Source: Nitrospira sp. (GTDB lineage: Bacteria > Nitrospirota > Nitrospiria > Nitrospirales > Nitrospiraceae). From it: a stretch of 64,000 nt of DNA. The notes beneath the pieces are model-generated. The model saw only the letters and a list, made by a program, of their open reading frames with translations, was not told where the DNA came from and did no database searches. The position numbers and the translations under genes were made by a program. The stretch's first letter is position 1, and each line of letters starts with the position of its first letter. The stretch covers positions 404,001 through 468,000 of the forward strand of contig JANDJI010000001.1 of the NCBI GenBank assembly GCA_024331125.1. The letters are read 5' to 3'. Positions 8,402 through 15,889 of the stretch are shown here, piece after piece.

Positions 8402-9445
8402 ATGCTCCCCACCAAAGGCTATGCGGCCCTGACCGCCAAGGCCCCGTTGCAGCCCTTCTCGTTTGAGCGCCGTGCCGTCGGCGATCATGATGTGTTGATT
8501 GCCATCAGTCACTGTGGGATCTGCCATTCCGACATCCATCAAGCCCGCAACGAATGGGGCGGATCGCTGTTTCCCATGGTGCCGGGCCACGAAATCATCG
8601 GCACGGTCACTCGCGTGGGACCAGCCGTTACCAAATTCAAAGTCGGCAATCGGGTGGGAGTCGGCTGTTTTGTGGACTCCTGCCGAACCTGCGCCGCTTG
8701 CCGGGAAGGCTTGGAACAGTACTGTGAAACGGGCATGGTGCTGACCTACAGCGGCCGCGACCGAGACGGGCAGATCACCCAGGGAGGCTATTCAACCCAG
8801 ATCGTGGTGGACGAACAGTATGTCCTGCGAGTGCCTGCTTCCCTATCCGCCGCTGGCGCCGCGCCGTTGCTCTGCGCGGGCATTACGACGTACTCTCCGC
8901 TGCGACATTGGGGTATCGGCAAGTATCACAAGCTCGCCGTGGTGGGACTGGGCGGGTTGGGCCACATGGCGGTCAAACTCGCCAACTCGCTCGGCATCGA
9001 CACTGTCGTGCTCAGTACGTCAGAGGGAAAGCGCAAGGAGGCGGAACGGTTGGGCGCGTCCGACTTTGCCGTGACGTCCGATCCGCGGACCTTCGCCAAA
9101 CTGCAGCGACGCTTTGATTTTATCCTTGATACGGTTTCCGCGCCGCACGACTACAACGCCTATCTCAACCTCCTCAAAACCGACGGCACCATGATCTTGG
9201 TCGGGGTACCGGAGAAACCCATGCCGCTTCACCCGTTTGCCCTGATTCTCAACCGGCGACGACTGGCCGGATCCGTCATCGGCGGAATTCGTGAGACTCA
9301 AGAGATGCTCGATTTCTGCGCGAGTCAGGCTGTCGAAGCCGACGTGGAAGTGATCCCGATCCAGCAGGTCAATGAGGCCTATGAGCGGGTCCTGAAGGGT
9401 GACGTGCGGTTCCGATTCGTCATCGATATCGCGTCGCTGTCGTGA
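8402..9445 (+). CDS. Zinc-dependent NAD(P) alcohol dehydrogenase (YahK/AdhC type)
   Basis: 347 residues from the ATG at 8402, placed after a near-perfect AAAGGAGG ribosome-binding site; an in-frame ATG at 8333 is rejected. It is a medium-chain dehydrogenase. The catalytic zinc ligands are in CGICHSDIHQARNEWG and GHEIIG, the structural zinc cysteines are in CRTCAACREGLEQYC, and the Rossmann glycines are in VVGLGGLGHMAVKLA. This pattern fits the cinnamyl/YahK-like aldehyde reductase group. A second enzyme of the same fold is at 58436-59452. Its physiological aldehyde or alcohol cannot be read from sequence. Confidence 0.9.
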   Translation: MLPTKGYAALTAKAPLQPFSFERRAVGDHDVLIAISHCGICHSDIHQARNEWGGSLFPMVPGHEIIGTVTRVGPAVTKFKVGNRVGVGCFVDSCRTCAACREGLEQYCETGMVLTYSGRDRDGQITQGGYSTQIVVDEQYVLRVPASLSAAGAAPLLCAGITTYSPLRHWGIGKYHKLAVVGLGGLGHMAVKLANSLGIDTVVLSTSEGKRKEAERLGASDFAVTSDPRTFAKLQRRFDFILDTVSAPHDYNAYLNLLKTDGTMILVGVPEKPMPLHPFALILNRRRLAGSVIGGIRETQEMLDFCASQAVEADVEVIPIQQVNEAYERVLKGDVRFRFVIDIASLS

Positions 9446-9506
9446 GCCTTGTCGTCGGGAAGCTCCGACCTGGAGGGTGATAAAAGAAAGAACGACGGGG
9501 AAGAAG

Positions 9507-9580
9507 TGGCTGGGGGACTAGGAATCGAACCTAGGTAGCCAGCTCCAAAGGCTGGCGTCCTACCGCTAGACGATCCCCCA
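9507..9580 (-). tRNA. tRNA-Gln (TTG anticodon)
   Basis: Complete reverse-strand cloverleaf with CCA encoded. The acceptor stem is TGGGGGA/TCCCCCA, and the anticodon stem CCAGC/GCTGG encloses loop CTTTGGA, giving TTG, which reads CAA. The weak first pair U1-A72 is a known identity element for GlnRS. It is 51 bases downstream of the other tRNA-Gln and identical to it outside the anticodon arm. Confidence 0.96.
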
Positions 9581-9631
9581 GCGTCGTTGATGCAGTCATG
9601 GATGGCGAAGCCGAACGCTTTCTTCGGTGAT

Positions 9632-9705
9632 TGGCTGGGGGACTAGGAATCGAACCTAGGTAGTCAGATCCAGAGTCTGACGTCCTACCGCTAGACGATC
9701 CCCCA
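9632..9705 (-). tRNA. tRNA-Gln (CTG anticodon)
   Basis: Reverse-strand cloverleaf with encoded CCA. The acceptor stem is TGGGGGA/TCCCCCA, and the anticodon stem TCAGA/TCTGA encloses loop CTCTGGA, giving CTG, which reads CAG. It begins 36 bases after the gltX stop on the same strand, so it may be co-transcribed with gltX. It matches the TTG isoacceptor outside the anticodon arm, suggesting tandem duplication followed by anticodon change. Confidence 0.96.
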
Positions 9706-9741
9706 ACCGACGCTCACCGTAATATACGAGACCGTGATCCG

Positions 9742-11163
9742 TCAAGCCTGGCCCCGTTTCGCTCGTTCCACCCCCTGCTGAAGCCGCCACAGGACCCGTT
9801 CTTTGCCCAACACCTCCATCACCTCGAACAAGCCCGGACTGGCGGATCGGCCGGTGAGGGCGACGCGGACCGGTTGGGCCAGTTGCCCCATTTTGATCCC
9901 TTCCTCTTGGACAAGTTGCTTGAAACACTGTTCCCACTCGATTTTGGAGAACGTTGGCAAGGCGGAGAATCGCTCGATCAATCGGCCCAGAACCGGGGCA
10001 ATAGCCGGCGTGAGAAATTTGTTCGCCGCCTCCTCGTCGTGCGCGACCGACTGTCCGAAATAGGGTTTGACCCACTCGACCATCTCGACGAGCGTCTTGG
10101 TTCGCTCGCGGACCAACACAACCAATTGAGCCAGCCAGTCAGCCGAGGCCTGCTTGACCTGCTCTCCCAGACCGGCCTGCTCCAAAAAAGGAACCAACAG
10201 GGTGGCCACTCGCTCAGGCGGACTGGTTTTGATGTATTCGGCGTTCATCCAGAGCAACTTGTCCGGGTTAAAGACCGCCGCCGATTTTTGCACGTGGTCC
10301 CATGAGAACTTTTGGATCAGCTCTTCTCGTGTAAAGAGTTCTTGATCGCCATGGGACCATCCGAGGCGGGCCAGATAGTTGATCATGGCCTCCGGCAGGT
10401 ATCCCATGTCTTTATAGGCCATGATGGATGTCGCGCCGTGCCGTTTCGACAGCCTCGTCTTATCCGAACCGAGAATCATGGGTAAATGGCCGAAGCGAGG
10501 CACGGGGAACCCGAGCGCCTGGAAGATCGGGACTTGGCGCGGCGTGTTGGTCAGATGGTCGTCGCCGCGCACGACGTGAGTAATCCCCATCAGGGCGTCA
10601 TCGACGACCACGGAAAAATTATAGGTCGGGTAGCCGTTGGACCGCAGAATGATGAGGTCGTCCAGCACCGCATTGTCAAACACGACCGTGCCCTTGATGA
10701 GATCCTCCACCACGGTTTGCCCGGACTGCGGCGCCTTGAACCGCAACGCCGCCTCCGAGGTAGGCTGTGCGATGCCCCGCTCGCGACAGCGGCCGTCATA
10801 ACGAGGGGACAGGCCCTTGGCCTCTGCTTCCTTGCGTCGGGCCTCCAGTTCTTCCGGCTTGCACACGCACCAGTAGGCTTGCTCTTTTTCCAGGAGCTGG
10901 AAGGCATATTGCCGATAGAGGTCCATCCGTTCCGTTTGCCGAAACGGTCCCTCGTCCCAATCGAGTCCGACCCATCGCATGCCTTCCAGGATTGCCTGGA
11001 TCGACTCTTCGGTCGAGCGGCTTTGGTCCGTATCTTCAATACGCAAAATGAACGTCCCCCCCTGCTGGCGGGCAAACAGCCAATTGAACAGCGCCGTCCG
11101 GACTCCGCCGATATGGAGAAAACCCGTCGGACTGGGAGCGAATCGAACACGGACCTTGGTCAT
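9742..11163 (-). CDS. gltX: Glutamyl-tRNA synthetase
   Basis: 473 residues, the usual bacterial length. The class I HIGH-type motif is FAPSPTGFLHIGGVRTAL at residues 8-25; the KMSKS-type motif is KTRLSKRHGATSI. It attaches glutamate to tRNA-Glu in the cytoplasm. With glnS present, it need not mischarge tRNA-Gln, so it is probably the discriminating form, though sequence alone does not prove that. It is followed on the same strand by the two tRNA-Gln genes. The start is the ATG giving MTKVRVRFAPSP, the normal family N-terminus. Confidence 0.97.
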   Translation of the reverse strand: MTKVRVRFAPSPTGFLHIGGVRTALFNWLFARQQGGTFILRIEDTDQSRSTEESIQAILEGMRWVGLDWDEGPFRQTERMDLYRQYAFQLLEKEQAYWCVCKPEELEARRKEAEAKGLSPRYDGRCRERGIAQPTSEAALRFKAPQSGQTVVEDLIKGTVVFDNAVLDDLIILRSNGYPTYNFSVVVDDALMGITHVVRGDDHLTNTPRQVPIFQALGFPVPRFGHLPMILGSDKTRLSKRHGATSIMAYKDMGYLPEAMINYLARLGWSHGDQELFTREELIQKFSWDHVQKSAAVFNPDKLLWMNAEYIKTSPPERVATLLVPFLEQAGLGEQVKQASADWLAQLVVLVRERTKTLVEMVEWVKPYFGQSVAHDEEAANKFLTPAIAPVLGRLIERFSALPTFSKIEWEQCFKQLVQEEGIKMGQLAQPVRVALTGRSASPGLFEVMEVLGKERVLWRLQQGVERAKRGQA

Positions 11164-11308
11164 CTCTTGACTCCTCGGCTCACCGACTGTCGTCTCGACA
11201 CGTGACAGCGTCTATAGCATGGAGCGAAACGGCCTGTATAGGATGGTCGCGCTCCCGCACTTTTCTTCCCGTCCATCCCTCTGATAAGAAGACTCCCCCA
11301 GAGGCATC

Positions 11309-12010
11309 ATGACTGAACCCATCCAACCGGCCGTCGTCCTGTCCGTCACCGACCTGACCTCCAACGTCCGTCAGCTCGTTCTGCTCCCACAACAGCACGA
11401 ACTTGATTTTCTGCCCGGCCAATGGGTGTCCCTCAAATTGCCGGTCGGCCCCCATCCCCCCCTCAATCGGGCCTATTCCATGGCTGAACCGGCGTCGCCG
11501 TCCGGCGAATTGACGCTGGTGTTCGACCGCGTGCCGCAAGGATTGGGGTCCGACTATCTCTACCATCTTCGAGCCGGCGACAGGGTCACCCTCTCAGGAC
11601 CTCATGGAAAATTCGTCCTGCCGCAACCGCTGGATCGCCCCTTGCTCTGCATCACCCGCTACACGGGCCTCGTTCCGATCCATTGCATGGTAAAGGCTCT
11701 GGAGGCGGCTCGCGATCCCACACCGATTTTCCTTGTCGCGGTGGGGCCGACGGAAGACGAACTGTTGTATCACGCCGAGTTGCTCTCTCTTGCCGTGACC
11801 CGGCCATCTTTTCAGTATTTGCCGCTGGTGGCTCCCACTGAAGAAGCCGCCGTGGCATTGGTCACCGACACGTTGTCTTCTGTGCTCCCCGACAAATCTA
11901 AAGCCGTCCCTCTGCTCTGCGGAACAAAAGCGTTCGTACATCCTCTCCGACAACACTTGATCGAAGCGGGATATCAGCGGAAGGAGATCAAGATGGAAAG
12001 CTACGGCTAG
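11309..12010 (+). CDS. Ferredoxin-NAD(P)+ reductase-like flavoprotein
   Basis: 233 residues. The N-terminal FAD-binding barrel has FLPGQWVSL and the flavin motif RAYSMAEP; GPHGKFVL binds the FAD phosphates. The C-terminal NAD(P) domain begins TRYTGLVPIHCMVKAL, where the usual glycine-rich GTGIAP loop is altered to TGLVP, and ends with an aromatic KMESYG tail. It probably moves electrons between NAD(P)H and a ferredoxin or similar carrier. It is convergent with the 2Fe-2S ferredoxin gene, whose stop lies 40 bases away, making that protein a reasonable partner. Confidence 0.8.
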   Translation: MTEPIQPAVVLSVTDLTSNVRQLVLLPQQHELDFLPGQWVSLKLPVGPHPPLNRAYSMAEPASPSGELTLVFDRVPQGLGSDYLYHLRAGDRVTLSGPHGKFVLPQPLDRPLLCITRYTGLVPIHCMVKALEAARDPTPIFLVAVGPTEDELLYHAELLSLAVTRPSFQYLPLVAPTEEAAVALVTDTLSSVLPDKSKAVPLLCGTKAFVHPLRQHLIEAGYQRKEIKMESYG

Positions 12011-12049
12011 AGTCTTGATTGCGATCCAGGCCAATCGACCGCTGATTGT

Positions 12050-12466
12050 TCAATGGCCCTCGCGAACAAGATTCTTATTGACGGCCGGAATCTCCACGAT
12101 GACGTCTTGCGTGCCGTCGGGAACGCATTGGCATCCCAATCGGGATTGCAGCGTGGTCATTGGCGCTTCCTCAAGCTGATCGAACTCGTCATCCGTCCCT
12201 TCGTTGCAACTCGCCAACCCCTGTTTGACGATCACATGGCATGTCGAGCAGGCGCAGACCCCCCCGCACACGTGTTCTAAATCCACGCCGTTTCCCATCG
12301 CAATGTCGAGAATGCTTCCGGGAAGCCCCGTCGAGCCATAGGGGATTTTCGTCGGGTCCACCGTCACCTTTGTGACGGTCCCTCCCGGATGAACAAACGT
12401 GACGGTGTAACTCGTTGTCGGCAATTTATAGTCGGCTTTCTCTATGTAGGGATTTGTCCCGCCCAT
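12050..12466 (-). CDS. fdx: Adrenodoxin-type 2Fe-2S ferredoxin (ISC ferredoxin)
   Basis: 138 residues. The cluster ligands follow the adrenodoxin pattern: CGGVCACSTC supplies three cysteines spaced C-x5-C-x2-C, and the fourth is in RLGCQC near residue 112. The N-terminal ~15 residues (MGGTNPYIEKADYKL) extend the usual domain. In ISC systems this protein donates electrons for cluster assembly on IscU. It is transcribed divergently from iscR, sharing a 150-base control region, whereas E. coli places fdx inside the operon after hscA. Confidence 0.88.
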   Translation of the reverse strand: MGGTNPYIEKADYKLPTTSYTVTFVHPGGTVTKVTVDPTKIPYGSTGLPGSILDIAMGNGVDLEHVCGGVCACSTCHVIVKQGLASCNEGTDDEFDQLEEAPMTTLQSRLGCQCVPDGTQDVIVEIPAVNKNLVREGH

Positions 12467-12523
12467 TGATTGATCCTTCCTCTCGGTTAATAAGATGGCC
12501 GAAATAATACGTTCAACACCGTG

Positions 12524-12553
12524 TTGACAGGGTTTATCCCTCCATGCTAACTT
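12524..12553 (+). promoter_or_regulatory. Candidate iscR promoter
   Basis: TTGACA at 12524-12529 is a perfect -35 consensus. After an 18-base spacer comes TAACTT at 12548-12553, a moderate -10. It lies between the divergent fdx and iscR genes and points at iscR. Predicted by eye only. Confidence 0.5.
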
Positions 12554-12569
12554 AAGTGCGACCTATACG

Positions 12570-12594
12570 ATCGGAGATCATTATAGTCTCCGAT
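12570..12594. promoter_or_regulatory. Palindrome upstream of iscR, candidate IscR operator
   Basis: ATCGGAGA (12570-12577) and TCTCCGAT (12587-12594) form perfect 8-base arms around a 9-base AT-rich spacer. The dimension (25 bases) suits a dimeric Rrf2-family repressor. It lies 22 bases before the iscR start, just downstream of the candidate promoter, a position suited to autoregulation. It does not obviously match the E. coli IscR type 1 site. Confidence 0.5.
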
Positions 12595-12616
12595 TCAATT
12601 GATCGGCAATAGAGAG

Positions 12617-13090
12617 ATGTTGAAACTTTCCAAAAAAGCTGACTATGCGCTGATGGCCCTTCAGCACATTGCCTCCGTTCAGTTCGGCGATGTGACGCCG
12701 GGTCGCGTCGTCAACACCAAGGAGATCGCCGAAGAATACAACATCCCTCTGGAGCTGTTGGCCAAGGTGCTCCAAACCCTCTCCAAAAACGGCATGATCG
12801 AAAGCCATAACGGTCCCAAGGGAGGGTATCTGCTGGCCAGGAGCGCGCGGCATATCACGATCGCGCAGATTCTCGAAAGCATCGAGGGCCCGTTGGGCCT
12901 GACCGACTGTTCCCATGAGAAAACCGGCGAGTTGTGCATGCAGCGGGAACATTGCAACATCCGCACACCGTTGCTCAAGATCCAAGACAGTATTTATCAA
13001 TTACTCAACAATATGACCTTGCAAGACATGCTGAGCGGAACGCCGCTCATCACGATTCAGTCGCCGTCAGCGGAAGGAGTCAACCGATGA
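12617..13090 (+). CDS. iscR: Rrf2-family Fe-S regulator IscR
   Basis: 157 residues from the ATG at 12617. The N-terminal winged helix ([17 protein letters not shown]) is typical of Rrf2. The three cysteines that hold a 2Fe-2S cluster in IscR are at about 98, 107 and 113 ([18 protein letters not shown]), so it should sense cluster supply and control the operon. The stop overlaps the iscS start as ATGA, indicating translational coupling. A palindrome and a candidate promoter lie directly upstream. The start at 12617 gives the normal [12 protein letters not shown] terminus; an in-frame upstream codon at 12599 is less likely. Confidence 0.93.
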   Translation: MLKLSKKADYALMALQHIASVQFGDVTPGRVVNTKEIAEEYNIPLELLAKVLQTLSKNGMIESHNGPKGGYLLARSARHITIAQILESIEGPLGLTDCSHEKTGELCMQREHCNIRTPLLKIQDSIYQLLNNMTLQDMLSGTPLITIQSPSAEGVNR

Positions 13091-14304
13091 AGCTTCCGAT
13101 CTTTCTTGATAACCATTCGACCACGCCGATGGACCCCAGGGTTCTGGAGGCCATGCTTCCCTATTTTGTCGAGAAATTTGGCAACGCCGCGAGCCGCAAT
13201 CACGCATTCGGGTGGGAAGCGGAAGAAGCGGTGGAGCAGGCCCGCAAACAACTCGCCAAACTGATCAACGCCGACGCCAAGGAAATCGTCTTCACCAGCG
13301 GCGCCACCGAATCGGACAACCTGGCGCTCAAGGGCGTGCTGGAAATGTATCGCGAGAAGGGGACCCATATCATCACGTCGTCCACGGAACATCGGGCCGT
13401 GTTGGATACGGCCAAATCGCTGGAGGCCAAGGGCTTGGCGACAGTCACCTACCTGCCGGTCGACAAGCACGGGATGGTCAACCCCGACGACGTGCGGAAC
13501 GCGATCACGGACAAGACTATTTTGATTTCGGTCATGCTGGCCAACAACGAGATCGGTACGATCAACCCTGTCGCCGAAATCGGGAAAATCGCAAAGGCGA
13601 AGGGCGTGTTGTTCCATTGCGACGCCACGCAGGGCGTCGGCAAGATTCCGGTGGACGTCCAGGCCATGGGAATCGACCTGATGTCATTCTCGGCCCATAA
13701 AATTTACGGTCCCAAAGGGGTCGGCGCCCTGTACGTCAGAAAGAAGAACCCGCGCGTGAGGCTCGTGCCTCAGATGGACGGCGGCGGACACGAACGAGGG
13801 ATGAGATCCGGCACCCTGCCGGTCCCCTTGATCGTGGGCTTCGGCAAGGCCTGCGAGCTGTGCGGAGCGGAAATGGCGACGGAAGCGCCGCGCATCGCCG
13901 CCATGCGCGACCGGCTCCAAACCGCGATCATGAACGCCTTGGAGGAAAGCTATTTGAACGGCCACCCCACCGAGCGGTTGCCGGGCAACCTCAATATTTC
14001 CTTCGCCTACGTCGAAGGCGAATCGTTGCTGATGGGCATGAAAGACATCGCGCTCTCATCGGGCTCGGCTTGCACGTCGGCGACGTTGGAGCCGTCGTAC
14101 GTGCTGCGCGCCTTGGGCGTCGGGACGGAGCTGGCGCACTCCTCCATCCGCTTCGGCCTTGGTCGCTTCAACACCGACGAGGAAATCGACTACGCCATTA
14201 AGAAAGTGATCGAGGTCGTGACCAGACTGCGGGAAATGTCCCCGCTCTACGAGATGGCAAAGGAAGGCATCGACCTGAAATCCGTGCAGTGGGCTGCACA
14301 TTGA
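13087..14304 (+). CDS. iscS: Cysteine desulfurase IscS
   Basis: 405 residues starting [20 protein letters not shown] at the ATG overlapping the iscR stop. It is a PLP enzyme: the lysine is in [15 protein letters not shown], the histidine stacking on PLP in [10 protein letters not shown], and the active cysteine in [16 protein letters not shown], a long flexible loop as in true IscS. It supplies persulfide sulfur to IscU and to tRNA thiolation. A second, NifS-type desulfurase is at 3230-4363. The longer open frame starting at 12934 overlaps iscR and is rejected. Confidence 0.96.
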   Translation: MKLPIFLDNHSTTPMDPRVLEAMLPYFVEKFGNAASRNHAFGWEAEEAVEQARKQLAKLINADAKEIVFTSGATESDNLALKGVLEMYREKGTHIITSSTEHRAVLDTAKSLEAKGLATVTYLPVDKHGMVNPDDVRNAITDKTILISVMLANNEIGTINPVAEIGKIAKAKGVLFHCDATQGVGKIPVDVQAMGIDLMSFSAHKIYGPKGVGALYVRKKNPRVRLVPQMDGGGHERGMRSGTLPVPLIVGFGKACELCGAEMATEAPRIAAMRDRLQTAIMNALEESYLNGHPTERLPGNLNISFAYVEGESLLMGMKDIALSSGSACTSATLEPSYVLRALGVGTELAHSSIRFGLGRFNTDEEIDYAIKKVIEVVTRLREMSPLYEMAKEGIDLKSVQWAAH

Positions 14305-14332
14305 ACGACAAAGACAGTCGAAGGAGGATTCT

Positions 14333-14737
14333 ATGGCCTATAGCGATAAAGTCGTCGACCACTTCAACAATCCCCGCAACATGGGATCTTTCGGCAAGGA
14401 CGAAGAGGGCGTCGGAACCGGCATGGTCGGAGCTCCGGAATGCGGCGACGTCATGAAGCTGCAAATCAAGGTCCAGAACGATCGGATCGTGGACGCCAAG
14501 TTCAAAACGTTCGGCTGCGGCTCGGCCATCGCCAGTTCCAGCCTGGCCACCGAGTGGCTCAAGGGCAAGACGATCGAAGAAGCCGAACAAATCAAGAACA
14601 CGGACATCGTCCAGGAGTTGAACCTCCCCCCGGTGAAAATCCATTGTTCCGTGCTGGCGGAAGACGCCATCAAAGCCGCGCTGGCGGATTACCAGAAAAA
14701 AGCGGGATCCAAGACGGGAACAGGATCGGCTCAATAA
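14333..14737 (+). CDS. iscU: Fe-S cluster scaffold IscU
   Basis: 134 residues. The scaffold cysteines lie in GAPECGDVMKL, FGCGSAIASSS and IHCSVLAEDAI. The LPPVK motif recognised by HscA is present directly before the third cysteine (LNLPPVKIHCS). Both show an IscU proper rather than SufU or NifU. It receives sulfur from IscS, and the HscA/HscB pair encoded downstream releases the finished cluster. An AAGGAGG ribosome-binding site precedes the ATG, and the spacing from iscS is 28 bases. Confidence 0.97.
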   Translation: MAYSDKVVDHFNNPRNMGSFGKDEEGVGTGMVGAPECGDVMKLQIKVQNDRIVDAKFKTFGCGSAIASSSLATEWLKGKTIEEAEQIKNTDIVQELNLPPVKIHCSVLAEDAIKAALADYQKKAGSKTGTGSAQ

Positions 14738-14762
14738 TCAGCAAGGGAAAAGGAGCGCGCCT

Positions 14763-15119
14763 ATGGACACCTCGAACGTCACAACGTCGGAACCGGTCAT
14801 CACGGTGAGCGAGGCCGCGTTGAAAGAAATCAAGCGACTCATGAACGTGCAAGGCATCGAGAGCGGCGGACTCCGCCTGGGGGTCAAAGGCGGAGGCTGC
14901 TCGGGGCTCAGCTACACGATCAACTTCGACGACAAGATCGGGCCGTACGATCAGGTGATCGAGATGGACGGCGTCAAGGTGATCATCGACGCCAAAAGCG
15001 CCATCTATTTGCAAGGCACGCAACTCGACTATCAGAAGGACCTGATGGGCGGCAATTTTAAATTCCTGAACCCGAACGCCAACAAGACCTGCGGGTGTGG
15101 AGAATCATTTTCCACGTAA
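14763..15119 (+). CDS. iscA: A-type Fe-S carrier IscA
   Basis: 118 residues with the A-type carrier ligands: GGGCSGLSY near residue 46 and the C-terminal CGCGESF. It carries or inserts clusters made on IscU into target proteins. The first ~12 residues are an unconserved extension. It lies 25 bases after iscU. From sequence alone it could equally be an ErpA-type protein, but the operon position favours IscA. Confidence 0.93.
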   Translation: MDTSNVTTSEPVITVSEAALKEIKRLMNVQGIESGGLRLGVKGGGCSGLSYTINFDDKIGPYDQVIEMDGVKVIIDAKSAIYLQGTQLDYQKDLMGGNFKFLNPNANKTCGCGESFST

Positions 15120-15175
15120 GTCGCCCGTCGACTTCCGCTCAACGCGGGTTCTCCTGAGACCGGCTTGGATAAACG

Positions 15176-15889
15176 ATGAATCAACCTACCCCTAGCGGCG
15201 GTTCCCGCAACGTTCAGATGGCCAGAAGCATGTGCTGGCATTGCCAGTCCGAGGTGGCCGGCGAATACTTTTGCGAACGGTGCGTGAAGGTCCAACCGGT
15301 TTCGAAAGAGACGGACTACTTCACCTGCCTCGGCCTCCCGCGGCGCTTGACCATCGATCCCGCCGTCCTGGAGGCCAAGTACTACGAACGAAGCCGCGCC
15401 TTTCACCCGGATTTTTACCTCAACAAGACGGAGGCCGAGCAAGCGATCAGCCTCGACAACGCGGCGACCCTCAACACCGCCTATCGCACGCTTCGCGATC
15501 CCGTTCAACGAGCCGAATATCTTCTCGATCTGGAAGCCGGCTCGGTCAAGACGATTCGCACGTCGCCGCCCGCGGATCTCTTCGAAGAAATTCTCGAGCT
15601 GCAAGACACGCTTGACGCCTACCGGGCCGGCGATCATTCCTCCGAGACGGGCCGGCAACTCCGCGCGCGGCTCGAAGCCGAGCGCGGGGCGTTGGAGCGG
15701 CGTCAAGCGGAAATGGAGGACGAGCTTCAGCGACTCTTCGTCGAATGGGATGCCCTTCAAGACCGAGGCGAAGCCGACGGCCAAGCCCGCATGGAACGGG
15801 ATCGCCTGCTCAGGCGCATGCGAGAGCTTCTGTCGAACCGGACCTACGTCAAGAACATCGTCAACGACCTCGTTGAAACCATCGGATGA
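15176..15889 (+). CDS. hscB: J-domain co-chaperone HscB with N-terminal zinc-finger-like cysteines
   Basis: 237 residues. Four cysteines at about 20, 23, 33 and 36 (CWHC...CERC) form a rubredoxin-like or zinc-ribbon module. The J-domain has HPD at residues 77-79 (RSRAFHPDFY), and a C-terminal three-helix IscU-binding region follows (FEEILELQDTLDAYR). HscB brings IscU to HscA and stimulates its ATPase. E. coli HscB lacks the cysteine module; mitochondrial and some bacterial homologues have it. The stop overlaps the hscA start by four bases. Confidence 0.92.
   Translation: MNQPTPSGGSRNVQMARSMCWHCQSEVAGEYFCERCVKVQPVSKETDYFTCLGLPRRLTIDPAVLEAKYYERSRAFHPDFYLNKTEAEQAISLDNAATLNTAYRTLRDPVQRAEYLLDLEAGSVKTIRTSPPADLFEEILELQDTLDAYRAGDHSSETGRQLRARLEAERGALERRQAEMEDELQRLFVEWDALQDRGEADGQARMERDRLLRRMRELLSNRTYVKNIVNDLVETIG

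Noticed and set aside
12934..13086. Longer N-terminus for IscS
   Set aside because: It overlaps iscR entirely and has no family similarity; [14 protein letters not shown] is the normal start.
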